DNA of 28,608 nucleotides from an uncultured Bacteroidota bacterium (GCA_946479615.1 CAMLGR010000044.1:1-28608); one strand, 5' to 3'; positions 7,380 to 15,866 are shown, counted from the stretch's first letter. Numbers and translations are program-made. Notes: generated from the letters alone by a model not told the origin.

Positions 7380-8294
7380 ATGAATACCTACACCTCTTAC
7401 CGCCGCTATACATGGTTTGTGTTAATAATGGTCTTCCTTGTTATTGCAGCGGGTGGTATTGTCAGGATGACGCAAAGCGGTATGGGTTGCCCCGATTGGC
7501 CCCGCTGTTTCGGCCGCTGGGTGCCACCGGTTTCTGCCAGTCAATTACCCCCGGATTATGAAAAATACCTGAAGACACAGGATATCGATCATTCTTTTAA
7601 CCCTTATCATACCTGGATCGAATATGTAAACCGCCTGCTGGGTGCATTGCTGGGCGTTTTTATGTTTATTCATTTTATCTGGACCTACCGCGCCTTCCGT
7701 AAAATCAACCGTTCTGTTGTCCTTCTTTCCCTGTTAATGCTGGTGGGAGTTGGTTTCCAGGGATGGTTAGGAAAAAAAGTAGTAGATGCCAACCTCGCAG
7801 TAGTAAAAGTGACTATTCACATGATCATGGCGCTGGTACTGGCAGCGTTGCCGGTATTGATCCTTTCCCGCCTGGATCCTGCCAAAACAATAACAAGCAA
7901 AAAAGTCAGGGCATTGCCAATTATTGCGCTTGTGCTGCTGCTCATACAAATTATACTGGGTACTGATGTAAGAGAGCAGATCGATGAGATTGCCAAACCG
8001 CTTCAGTATGGTCAGCGTGAATTATGGATCAGTCAGCTGGATTCGATCTTTCTTGTTCACCGGAGTTTTTCATGGGTAGTAGCCGCCATCTGTATTATCC
8101 TTTATATTAATTCGCGTTCGTTAACCGGCCTCAGGCAACATAACCGGTTGATCCTTTCACTGGTTGGTTTATCATTGCTTACAGGCATCATCATGTATTA
8201 TTTAAATATTCCTGCTATTGCACAGCCTGTTCACTTGCTTTCAGCCTCTGTACTGGCAATAACTCTTTTTTCTTTTCGTTTGCAATTGAAATGA
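7380..8294 (+). CDS. ctaA: COX15/CtaA-family heme A synthase
   Basis: This 304-residue polytopic membrane protein converts heme O to heme A for cytochrome aa3 oxidase. About eight hydrophobic helices are visible. The first loop carries GMGCPDWPRCFG, a Cys37/Cys43 pair, after TQSG. Helix histidines are His147 (VTIHMIMA), His227 (FLVHRSF) and His285 (AQPVHLLSA). At the fourth usual heme-ligand position the EYxHR motif reads EYVNR (Glu81, Asn84). The ATG at 7380 is preferred over the in-frame TTG at 7347, which lies upstream of the likely promoter. The cytochrome oxidase genes are not in the window. The patatin-like gene follows after 28 bp and may be co-transcribed. Confidence 0.92.
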   Translation: MNTYTSYRRYTWFVLIMVFLVIAAGGIVRMTQSGMGCPDWPRCFGRWVPPVSASQLPPDYEKYLKTQDIDHSFNPYHTWIEYVNRLLGALLGVFMFIHFIWTYRAFRKINRSVVLLSLLMLVGVGFQGWLGKKVVDANLAVVKVTIHMIMALVLAALPVLILSRLDPAKTITSKKVRALPIIALVLLLIQIILGTDVREQIDEIAKPLQYGQRELWISQLDSIFLVHRSFSWVVAAICIILYINSRSLTGLRQHNRLILSLVGLSLLTGIIMYYLNIPAIAQPVHLLSASVLAITLFSFRLQLK

Positions 8295-8322
8295 GTATTT
8301 TTAATACAACCGAAAAACAATT

Positions 8323-10551
8323 ATGAAGACCTGGCTCCGGGGGTTTATTTATTCATTTCCGATTCAATTGCTTTCCCTGCATTTCAGAAAATACCAGGTA
8401 TTGCTGTTGTTTTGGTTTATTCTTTTCAGCACTGTCAATGGCACATTCATGCATACATTCGGTGCCGATTCATTATACCTGGCCCCGGAATACCTGGGGA
8501 ATGTCAATTTCTTCAGCGCATTCCCGGTGGGAGTATCTATCGGCATGTTTATTATGAGCTGGAATATCAGTACGTTTATTTTGTTCAGTAAACATTTCCA
8601 ATTCCTCGCTGCCACTACCAATCCTTTTTTAAAGTATTGTATCAATAATGCGATTATTCCGATCCTGTTTCTTGTCTTTTATTTTTTCAATGCCTATTAT
8701 TTTACCCGGTATAAAGAATTATTGAGTAATCCTGAAATTCTCCTCCTGGTAGCCGGATTTTTTGTAGGGCTTATTTTTATACTGTTTGCTTCATTTATTT
8801 ATTTTTTCCGTGCCGATCGCTCTATTCTTCGCCGTATGCTGCCCACCATGAGCAACCCGATCGAATATATTACCCATCTTACTCCTGTAAAGGAAACATA
8901 CCACCATGAAAGCCTGATCAGGGTAGAATGGTATTTCGATTCGCCTCTTCACCTTCGTCCCTGCCGCGATGTAAGACATTATACTCCGCAGTTTATCGAT
9001 TCATTGTTTAAGCGGCATCACTTTGCCGCTATATTGAGTGTATTCGCGGCCTTCCTGTTTTTGATCATTATTGGCTTTTTTCTTGAATCTCCTTTTTTCC
9101 AGATCCCTGCCGCTGCCAGCATCACCATATTTTTTTCTATCCTGATCGGTGTAGCAGGTGCTTTCTCTTATTTCTTACAAAGCTGGAGCGTTCCTTATCT
9201 TATCGGATTGGTGTTGCTGCTGAATATTCTTTACCAGGTAGACTGGATCGATCCACGCAACAAGGGATATGGATTGAATTATCAGAATAAAACAGAACGG
9301 CCTTATTATACCAGGGAAGGTCTAATGTCGCTATGCACACCCGAAAAAGTGGAGGCCGATAAACAGAATATGATCGCTATTCTTGAAAACTGGAAACGGA
9401 AACAGGATAGCGCCAAACCTTTACTCATCATTGTAAATACAAGCGGCGGCGGTCATCGCAGCGCCACCTTTACCATGAGTATGCTGCAATATCTCGATAG
9501 CATTACAAAGGGTAGCATCATGAAAAAAATATTCCTGATCAATGGTGCTTCCGGGGGTATGATCGGCGCTACTTATTTCCGGGAATTATATCTCGAACGA
9601 CAAAAAGGAAAGAGCATCAACCTGCAGAACAAAAAATACGTGGATGATATCGCCAGTGATGTCCTGAATCCTTTATTTTCTTCTTTCGTGGCCCGCGACC
9701 TGATCGCACCGGCGCAAAAATTCAGTGTCGGCGACTATAAATATGTAAAAGACCGGGGGTATGCATTTGAAGAAAAAATGAACAGCAACACGCATGGGTT
9801 GCTGGATAAACAAATAAAGGATTATGCTGCCGATGAAAAAGCAGCTAATATCCCATTGATCTTTTTTAATTCTGTTGTAACAAGAGATAGCCGCAAAATG
9901 ATTGTCAGTACCCAGCCGGTTAGTTTTATGATGCAGGGCTGGCAGGATACTACTAAAATGCCGGAAATGGATCCCGATGCGGTTGACTTCGGTGCTTTTT
10001 TTGCGAAACAGGATCCGTATAATCTCAGGGTGCTTACCGCACTTCGTATGAACGCTACTTTCCCGGTAGTATTACCGAATGTATGGTTGCCTTCCAACCC
10101 GGTTATCGATGTAATGGATGCAGGACTGCGCGATAATTACGGGCAGGAAACAACATTGCGTTTTCTCGAAACATTCGACGATTGGATCAGCAGGAATACC
10201 GGTGGTGTGCTGATTTTGCAGATAAGAGACCGCAGCCCGGGCGGATGGGAATATCCTTACCTGTCAGAAGATATTACCGACCATATCACTAAACCATTTC
10301 TTTTGTTGCAGCATAACTGGTTTAAGATGATGGAATATTTTCAGAATGATATGTTGAGCTATTACAGCGAGCACCCGGGACGGGTAGTACATAAAGTATT
10401 ATTTCAATACGCAGCCGACAAGGAAGAGAATAAAGCGGCGCTCAATTTTCACTTAAGCAGGAGAGAAAAACTGGATATCATCAATTCGGTAAATTCGGTA
10501 TCGAATGCGCAGAGTTTTCGGGAGTTATTGAAGCTGATAAAAGATCATTAA
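8323..10551 (+). CDS. polytopic membrane protein with C-terminal patatin-like lipase domain
   Basis: This 742-residue protein has two halves. Residues 1-330 hold about seven hydrophobic segments (near 25-42, 65-92, 105-125, 140-165, 235-256, 263-285 and 290-310). From about 365 a patatin fold follows: the oxyanion loop SGGGHR (374-379), the nucleophile elbow GASGG with Ser410, and the catalytic Asp599 in VMDAG. These form the Ser-Asp dyad of a patatin-type acyl hydrolase that probably acts on membrane phospholipids or acyl chains from the cytosolic face. It lies 28 bp after heme A synthase and is convergent with the lipid kinase gene, with only 12 bp between them. Substrate and physiological role are unknown. 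Confidence 0.8.
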   Translation: MKTWLRGFIYSFPIQLLSLHFRKYQVLLLFWFILFSTVNGTFMHTFGADSLYLAPEYLGNVNFFSAFPVGVSIGMFIMSWNISTFILFSKHFQFLAATTNPFLKYCINNAIIPILFLVFYFFNAYYFTRYKELLSNPEILLLVAGFFVGLIFILFASFIYFFRADRSILRRMLPTMSNPIEYITHLTPVKETYHHESLIRVEWYFDSPLHLRPCRDVRHYTPQFIDSLFKRHHFAAILSVFAAFLFLIIIGFFLESPFFQIPAAASITIFFSILIGVAGAFSYFLQSWSVPYLIGLVLLLNILYQVDWIDPRNKGYGLNYQNKTERPYYTREGLMSLCTPEKVEADKQNMIAILENWKRKQDSAKPLLIIVNTSGGGHRSATFTMSMLQYLDSITKGSIMKKIFLINGASGGMIGATYFRELYLERQKGKSINLQNKKYVDDIASDVLNPLFSSFVARDLIAPAQKFSVGDYKYVKDRGYAFEEKMNSNTHGLLDKQIKDYAADEKAANIPLIFFNSVVTRDSRKMIVSTQPVSFMMQGWQDTTKMPEMDPDAVDFGAFFAKQDPYNLRVLTALRMNATFPVVLPNVWLPSNPVIDVMDAGLRDNYGQETTLRFLETFDDWISRNTGGVLILQIRDRSPGGWEYPYLSEDITDHITKPFLLLQHNWFKMMEYFQNDMLSYYSEHPGRVVHKVLFQYAADKEENKAALNFHLSRREKLDIINSVNSVSNAQSFRELLKLIKDH

Positions 10552-10563
10552 GGGCTGCAGCGA

Positions 10564-11457
10564 TTACACAGGCTGGATCAGCTTAAAACATTTCTTCTTC
10601 ACCGTTACGACTAATTTTTCAGGAGTTTCCGCAGGATCGCCATCGATATGCATGGGCGCATTGTCTGTATTGATAATGGTGAGTTCGCTGGTTTGAAAAT
10701 AGATCACCGGGTTTTTCAGTGAATTTTCTACCTTATTCAGTTTGCCGGTAAGAATTTGTTTTACCAGATTGAACAATAATACCGGCTTGGTTGATTTTTT
10801 AGCGATCACGATATCCAGCAATCCATCTGCCAGCAATGCTTTCGGGGCAATAGTAAAATTGTTGCCAAACTGGTTGCTGTTGGCAATACTGATAAAAAAT
10901 GCTTCGGTGCTGAACGTAAGTCCATTGCTTTCGATCGTAAACTGGTAAGGATCGGCGGAGAAAAAATTCTTGCCGACCAATGTAGCATAGGTAGATAAAC
11001 CTCTTTTGGGTTGTTTGGCAAATTGATGTGCCACTTTTGCATCAAACCCAACCCCGCACAGCATACAGGCAAATTGCCCATTGATATAAAAACCATCGAT
11101 AGCGGAAGCTTTCCCGTTAAAAACAATATCAAGCGCTTTCTCCGGTTGTTTGGGAATTTTCGCTGCATAGGCCAGGCCATTACCGGAACCACAGGGAATG
11201 ATACCAAAATTGACACCGGTGCCCATCAATCCACCTGCAACCTGGCTCACCGTTCCATCACCACCCGCTACTACGATATCGGTTATTTTCTGATCCGCAA
11301 TGATCGATTGTAAAAACGAGTAATCACCACTGGCCAATGAAGGATACACCTGGTAGGGAATCTTACGCGCAGTTGTTTGCTGTTCGATAAACTCCTGGAG
11401 ATTTTTCTTTGTCCTGGTACCGGAAATAGGATTGATAATATAAATGATCCGACGCAT
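10564..11457 (-). CDS. diacylglycerol kinase-family lipid kinase
   Basis: This 297-residue protein belongs to the DAGK catalytic superfamily (YegS/BmrU/DgkB type). The nucleotide loop is VAGGDGTV (GGDGT at 65-69) and the second glycine motif PCGSGNGLA ends at residue 96. The C-terminal half is the beta-sandwich with LADGLLDIVI and MHIDGDPAE, as in this family. It phosphorylates diacylglycerol or a related lipid using ATP and returns it to phosphatidic acid for phospholipid synthesis. The end is only 12 bp from the convergent patatin-like gene, an interesting pairing with a lipid hydrolase, but opposite strands give no operon argument. Confidence 0.9.
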   Translation of the reverse strand: MRRIIYIINPISGTRTKKNLQEFIEQQTTARKIPYQVYPSLASGDYSFLQSIIADQKITDIVVAGGDGTVSQVAGGLMGTGVNFGIIPCGSGNGLAYAAKIPKQPEKALDIVFNGKASAIDGFYINGQFACMLCGVGFDAKVAHQFAKQPKRGLSTYATLVGKNFFSADPYQFTIESNGLTFSTEAFFISIANSNQFGNNFTIAPKALLADGLLDIVIAKKSTKPVLLFNLVKQILTGKLNKVENSLKNPVIYFQTSELTIINTDNAPMHIDGDPAETPEKLVVTVKKKCFKLIQPV

Positions 11458-11474
11458 TCAGATGTTTCAGGGTG

Positions 11475-11482
11475 CAAATGTA
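11475..11482 (-). promoter_or_regulatory. -7 promoter element for the lipid kinase gene
   Basis: On the minus strand TACATTTG fits TAnnTTTG. It lies 17 nt upstream of the ATG at 11457. No clear -33 TTG was found. Confidence 0.45.
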
Positions 11483-11508
11483 CTGTAAGAGAAATTAAGG
11501 GGTTGGGC

Positions 11509-11592
11509 ATTAAGAATTAAGAGGTATGAATGTGACGTAAAAAATAAGATATTCATTGTTCAGGCGAACATTCATAATTCTTAATTTATAAT
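11509..11592. repeat. TTAAGAATTA-word inverted repeat after fabH
   Basis: Two 25-base arms (11509-11533 and 11568-11592) share TATGAATGT / ACATTCATA and ATTAAGAATTA / AATTCTTAAT blocks with a few mismatches, around a 34-base loop. The element starts 5 nt after the fabH stop codon on the minus strand, where it could act as a terminator. Confidence 0.7.
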
Positions 11593-11597
11593 AGCTC

Positions 11598-12650
11598 TTA
11601 CCATTCAAGCAGCGCGCTTCCCCACGTAAACCCGCTGCCAAAAGCAGCCAGGCACACCAGGTCGCCTTCTTTTATTCTTCCATTCTCCCATGCTTCGCAT
11701 AATGCAATAGGAACGGAAGCGGCTGTAGTATTGCCGTATTGCTGGATATTATTATAGACTTGTTCGTCTTTTAATCCCAGTTTTTGTTGTACAAATTGGG
11801 CAATGCGCAAATTGGCCTGGTGAGGGATCATTAGTTTGATATCGGAAGCTGTACGACTATTCGCTGTTAATGCTTCCATGATCACTTCCGGGAATTTGAC
11901 GATTGCTTTTTTGAATACAGCCGGACCATCCATATTGGGAAATACCTGCGCTTTATCGATCATCGCATGACTGAAAAACATTTGTCCCATTGCCGCTTCA
12001 TCAAAATCGGCGAGTACCTGCCCGTTATTCCAGTGATTGGCATGTGTGCCCGGGTTGAACATGGCCAGTATTTCAGCACTTTCCCCATCGCTGTGCAGGT
12101 GAGTAGATAGAATACCTTGCTTTTCTTTTTCCGTAGGTTGTAATACTACGGCGCCGGCCCCATCACCAAATATCACAGATACATTTCTTCCACGCGTACT
12201 GAAATCAAGTCCGAAAGAATGTTTTTCACTACCCATGACAAGGATATTCTTATACATTCCTGTTTTGATAAACTGGTCTGCCACACTTATGGCATAAATA
12301 AAACCACTGCATTGATTACGTATATCCAGTGCGCCGACTTCTTTCATCTGCATGGCACGTTGCAGTAACACACCACAACCGGGAAAATAATAATCGGGGC
12401 TAAGTGTAGCGAAGATGATAAAATCGATATCGGATGGAGTAATGCCGGCTCTTTCAATCGCGATTTTGGCTGCTTCCACACCCATCGTAGTAGTTGTTTC
12501 GGCGGTGCGGTCCGCATATCTTCTTTCTTTAATGCCGGTTCGCTCCTGTATCCATTCATCACTGGTATCCATTACTTTCGTAAGATCATGATTGGTGACA
12601 ACATTCTTTGGCACATACATGCCGATACCAGCAATTCTTGAACGGGGCAT
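11598..12650 (-). CDS. fabH: 3-oxoacyl-[acyl-carrier-protein] synthase III
   Basis: The protein is taken as 350 residues from the ATG at 12650 (MPRSRIAGIGMYVPKNVV). It condenses acetyl- or branched acyl-CoA with malonyl-ACP to start fatty acid synthesis. The triad is Cys114 (RNQCSGF), His277 (IPHQAN) and Asn307 (YGNTTAAS); FGDGAGA near 161-167 is also typical. An upstream in-frame ATG at 12719 would add 23 residues that are translated from a palindromic AT-rich element, so it is rejected. The protein is about 30 residues longer than the E. coli enzyme because of an insertion around 200-240. It is not next to plsX or rpmF. Confidence 0.93.
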   Translation of the reverse strand: MPRSRIAGIGMYVPKNVVTNHDLTKVMDTSDEWIQERTGIKERRYADRTAETTTTMGVEAAKIAIERAGITPSDIDFIIFATLSPDYYFPGCGVLLQRAMQMKEVGALDIRNQCSGFIYAISVADQFIKTGMYKNILVMGSEKHSFGLDFSTRGRNVSVIFGDGAGAVVLQPTEKEKQGILSTHLHSDGESAEILAMFNPGTHANHWNNGQVLADFDEAAMGQMFFSHAMIDKAQVFPNMDGPAVFKKAIVKFPEVIMEALTANSRTASDIKLMIPHQANLRIAQFVQQKLGLKDEQVYNNIQQYGNTTAASVPIALCEAWENGRIKEGDLVCLAAFGSGFTWGSALLEW

Positions 12651-12671
12651 AGCGAGCGTTTTTTGATAATT

Positions 12672-12756
12672 AAAAATAAGGAATAAGAAATAAGGAATGA
12701 GGAAGTAGCAGACTGCCATTTCCTCATTACTTATTTTTTGTTCTTATTTCTTATTC
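12672..12756. repeat. AATAAGGAAT-word inverted repeat between oxidoreductase and fabH
   Basis: The left arm (12672-12704) is a run of AATAAGGAAT-like words; the right arm (12720-12756) starts TTCCTCATT and is its imperfect complement. The loop is about 15 bases. It starts 5 nt after the oxidoreductase stop on the minus strand. A shorter single-arm run of the same words lies after korB at about 4293-4325. Confidence 0.7.
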
Positions 12757-12761
12757 TGCTC

Positions 12762-14135
12762 CTACATCTTAATATCCATGATCACTTTCTCTTTCCGGCT
12801 TTTTTCAGCCATAAAGCCCATGATATGGCTTTCGATCGATGCATCTATAGTAGAGGTTAGTAAGGAAGGGTCATGATGAGATACGGCCTGCACCCAGTCA
12901 GCAGCAAGCCGCCAGTCGCCACCTCCGTGATTATCGGAGGTCTGGCTCCATTCGGTGGATTTGCCGGTACGGAAATCGGTATGTGTCATTTTTTGCATAT
13001 CGCCTACCACATCACCCATACTGCCCATGATCCGTGTTCTTCTGCCTTCATAGGATGTAAAGGCTTCCATGGAAAAAGCAGCAGTAACATTGTCCTCAAA
13101 CAATATATTCGTAGTGTAATGATCGGGTTGATCATTATCCATACGGTACACACATTTGCCGTAATTGGTCGTTTTAATATAATTCATGATCGCATCGCCC
13201 TGTTTGTCTTTATCCTCCGGCAGATCGAAATGATGCAGCCAGGTGCGTTTGCGATAATAAATGCGCAAAGCAGAGTAAGGACATTCTCCTTCGATCGCAC
13301 AACCATCGGTGCAACGTTCTGTACTTCCGGCTGGTGCATTTTCTTTCTTAAACCATTTCAGATCGCCGAATGCCTGTATGCTTTTGGATTCTTTATTCAG
13401 CATCCATTTGATGATATCGAGATCGTGACAGGACTTGGCCAGGATGATCGGGTTGGTTTCCTTGCTGTTGTGCCAGTTGCCCCGTACATACGAATGGCTC
13501 ATGTGCACATGACTGATCGGTTCCATATGTTGAACGCTGATTATTTCACCCAATGCACCGCTTTGCATGATCTCGCGCAGCTTTACAAAATAAGGCGCAT
13601 AACGAAGCACATGACAAACAGCTACCACGCGACCTGTTTTCTTCGCCAGTGCCAGGATATCGCGGCATTCCTGTTCACTGGGAGAAATCGGTTTTTCCAA
13701 TAAAATATCATATCCCATTTTCAGGGCAGCCATACAGGGACCATAATGCAGGTTGTCAGGGGTACTGATGATGATCGCATCGGCAAACTTTGGTTTTTTA
13801 AAAACATCTTCCCAGGTAGTAAAACGATTTGCATCCGGGATATTGTGTTTTTTAGCATACCGTTCATTGCGGATAGGGATCGGTTCTGCAACACCAACAA
13901 TATCCAGTTGATCAGGATACTCTACAGCATAATCACCATACACATTGCCACGGTTACCTGCACCACAGGTGATGGCGGTAACTGGTTTCGCTAATTTTTT
14001 GTGGTGGTAATTGTCGGGTAAAAGAATGCGTTCTCCTTTTTCATTTTTCGCCCAGGCCGAGAAGGGTAGTGCAGAACTACCTGCAGCAAGCCCCATGATC
14101 TTCAGCCAAACGCGACGGGTAAAACGGTCAGGCAT
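12762..14135 (-). CDS. Tat-exported Gfo/Idh/MocA-family oxidoreductase
   Basis: This 457-residue protein starts with a Tat signal (RRVWLKIMGLAAGSSALPFSAWA), so it is probably exported to the periplasm folded with its cofactor. CGAGNRGNVYGDYA (about 57-70) is the Rossmann NAD(P) loop, ISTPDNLHY and LLEKPIS (about 145-151) are the family motifs, and SCHDLDIIKWM in the middle supplies the HxxD-type catalytic region. It also contains CTDGCAIEGECPY near residues 273-285, a compact three-Cys cluster found in some exported members. Members act on sugars, glycosides or inositols; the substrate is unknown here. The gene stands between two palindromic elements (12672-12756 and 14207-14333). Confidence 0.88.
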   Translation of the reverse strand: MPDRFTRRVWLKIMGLAAGSSALPFSAWAKNEKGERILLPDNYHHKKLAKPVTAITCGAGNRGNVYGDYAVEYPDQLDIVGVAEPIPIRNERYAKKHNIPDANRFTTWEDVFKKPKFADAIIISTPDNLHYGPCMAALKMGYDILLEKPISPSEQECRDILALAKKTGRVVAVCHVLRYAPYFVKLREIMQSGALGEIISVQHMEPISHVHMSHSYVRGNWHNSKETNPIILAKSCHDLDIIKWMLNKESKSIQAFGDLKWFKKENAPAGSTERCTDGCAIEGECPYSALRIYYRKRTWLHHFDLPEDKDKQGDAIMNYIKTTNYGKCVYRMDNDQPDHYTTNILFEDNVTAAFSMEAFTSYEGRRTRIMGSMGDVVGDMQKMTHTDFRTGKSTEWSQTSDNHGGGDWRLAADWVQAVSHHDPSLLTSTIDASIESHIMGFMAEKSRKEKVIMDIKM

Positions 14136-14206
14136 TACAAGCTCATTTGATGTATATGTAAGTTACGATTTTAAATAAATAAATACTATGTAATGTGAGT
14201 AAATCA

Positions 14207-14333
14207 TCCCTATGTGAAACCTATGTCTCTATGTGCCTATGTGGTGAGATTACGCAATACTGTTATAGTAATATAGCTGATCAGCGTAGTTTTTACCACA
14301 TAGGCACATAGAGACATAGGGTTCACATAGAAA
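14207..14333. repeat. CTATGTG palindromic intergenic element, copy 2
   Basis: This 127-bp element has two full arms of about 49 bases made of CTATGTG words and inner GATTACGC / GCGTAGT ends. Its plus strand matches the reverse complement of the element at 5999-6118. Both arms carry TCT where both arms of copy 1 have TTT or CTT, so the pairing is kept. It lies 12 nt after the hydrolase stop codon on the minus strand. Confidence 0.9.
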
Positions 14334-14345
14334 TAAAAATCATAC

Positions 14346-15374
14346 TCATTTCTTTGAAAGGAAAGAATCAGCCCGTTGTTGTGAGAGCGGCAATTTCAAA
14401 ATTTCAAGTGCAAATTTGTTGCAGTTATCTTCCACTGACCGGACATCTTTGGAAGTAATATAAGAGCTGATCACATGATTGCCCGCATCAGGTATTGCGA
14501 CTTCTCTTTTCAGATCGGGTGCTGTACCCAGTTGGCGAAACATCCTTTTTATTGCCGATACTTTTACTGTCTGATCCTGGTGTTTATCATCTTTATAATA
14601 ATACAAAACAAGAGTGGGCTGTTTTACCTTTTCAAATAAAGAGGCTTTCATAGTTGTTTCCAGCAATTCTTCCAATTCCACAGTGCCTTCCATACGATAT
14701 TTAGTATACCAGTATTTTTTATACAGCGCCGAAGTATCGCTGGCTGTATTATAAGTTCCTTTTACCATATGCGCCACCTGCAATCCCCAATGATCATTCA
14801 GTATCCATGCAGCACCATCATTGATAGCGATATTGGGAGAAATGAGGATCAGCCCTGCAATATCTTCCGGGTAATCTGCTGCCAGCTTTAATGCCAGCGT
14901 AGCGCCGGTGGAAGTGCCGATAAGAATAACTTTTTGCCCCAATTGTTTGCCAATAACAAAAGCTTCCTTGGCAGAGTTCCATAATTTATCGGCCGTGAAA
15001 TTCAGTAATGGTTCTGTAGTGTCGATACCGTGTTCGGCCAGCCGTGATAAATAAAGATTACAACCGAATTTTTTCGCGAGATCAGTATGAACAGGATCTC
15101 CTTCTTCCTGGCTGGCGGAAAAACCATGCAGGTATACAAATGCGTAAGGCGTTTTTTGTTTTACTGAATCGTTTTGCCAGATAATACGCGCTTCATTGTC
15201 GGGTTTAAGTTTGTGAATGCTTTCATGGTAATGCACATACTCTTCCAGTGCGCCGGCGCCGGCAGGTACTGCCGGCAGATCAGCGGTGTATTTTGGGGGA
15301 GCAGGCCGTGGTCCAAAAAAATACAGGATGATCAGTAAAAGAACGACAACGCCGAGCCCTTTCAGAAATTTCAT
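14346..15374 (-). CDS. membrane-anchored alpha/beta hydrolase
   Basis: This 342-residue protein has an N-terminal hydrophobic anchor (residues 5-22) followed by a Pro-rich linker. The alpha/beta-hydrolase fold shows VYLHGFSAS (oxyanion region, about 79-87), the nucleophile elbow GTSTG (about 152-156), an acid in YYKDDKHQDQT and the histidine in DAGNHVISS. It is most like carboxylesterase/monoacylglycerol lipase-type hydrolases, with esterase activity expected and the substrate unknown. Stop at 14346 is followed by the CTATGTG element; start at 15374 follows a short spacer with a strong hairpin belonging to the next gene. Confidence 0.85.
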   Translation of the reverse strand: MKFLKGLGVVVLLLIILYFFGPRPAPPKYTADLPAVPAGAGALEEYVHYHESIHKLKPDNEARIIWQNDSVKQKTPYAFVYLHGFSASQEEGDPVHTDLAKKFGCNLYLSRLAEHGIDTTEPLLNFTADKLWNSAKEAFVIGKQLGQKVILIGTSTGATLALKLAADYPEDIAGLILISPNIAINDGAAWILNDHWGLQVAHMVKGTYNTASDTSALYKKYWYTKYRMEGTVELEELLETTMKASLFEKVKQPTLVLYYYKDDKHQDQTVKVSAIKRMFRQLGTAPDLKREVAIPDAGNHVISSYITSKDVRSVEDNCNKFALEILKLPLSQQRADSFLSKK

Positions 15375-15455
15375 AGCGCTTATTTGTAATAAAGCTACGG
15401 GAAAACAGGAGTTGTGGCAACAGGATGGATATGATTGGCAAGATATGATATAAAA

Positions 15456-15524
15456 ATAACCTTACAGGGATAAAAAAGACTATTTATTATCAATGAACAG
15501 TCCGTTTTATCCCCGCAAGGTTAT
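15456..15524 (-). terminator. strong stem-loop terminator after the lipoprotein gene
   Basis: Read on the minus strand, a 25-bp stem (arms 15500-15524 and 15456-15480) has 21 Watson-Crick pairs, three G-U pairs and one mismatch. It is followed by TTTTATATC. The three wobbles would be A-C mismatches on the plus strand, so the structure belongs to minus-strand RNA. The 5' arm includes the stop codon of the lipoprotein gene. Confidence 0.8.
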
Positions 15525-15862
15525 GGCATGACCAGCTTGCTGTTTTTGTTAGCTGTTATAATAAAGGTTCTTTTATAACCGGTTCCATTCTGATAAAAAT
15601 ATATACCATACTGTCCCTGTAACAATCCTGTTTCTTCTATTATACCGATATGCGAGAAGCCTGAGCGGATGGCTGTAGCTGGTAAATAATCAAGAAAAAA
15701 AGCAAACTGCGTTTCTGTATAAATTTCATATTGCCATTGAGACATGCCATTGCCACTTGGCACTTCAATTTCTATATTTCCGGTACTTTTTGATAACCCT
15801 TCTTTTTTGCAGGAAGATGCTAATGTAAAGCAAAAGAGAAGTGAAATAAAATATACTTTCAT
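15521..15862 (-). CDS. small lipoprotein of unknown function
   Basis: This 113-residue protein has a hydrophobic leader and a lipobox-like LASSC near residues 14-18, then charged KKEG, which fits a lipid-modified Cys18 facing the periplasm or cell surface. The remainder has alternating hydrophobic/polar strands and ends QGQYGIYFYQNGTGYKR and TANKNSKLV, a beta-sandwich look. It starts 4 nt after the stop of the large T9SS cargo gene and ends in a strong terminator, so it is the last gene of a three-gene operon. No family was recognised. Confidence 0.7.
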   Translation of the reverse strand: MKVYFISLLFCFTLASSCKKEGLSKSTGNIEIEVPSGNGMSQWQYEIYTETQFAFFLDYLPATAIRSGFSHIGIIEETGLLQGQYGIYFYQNGTGYKRTFIITANKNSKLVMP

Positions 15863-15866
15863 ATAG

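Noticed and set aside
12651..12719. N-terminal extension of FabH (23 residues)
   Set aside because: It is translated from the AT-rich inverted repeat; FabH normally starts with a short strand like MPRSRIAGIG.
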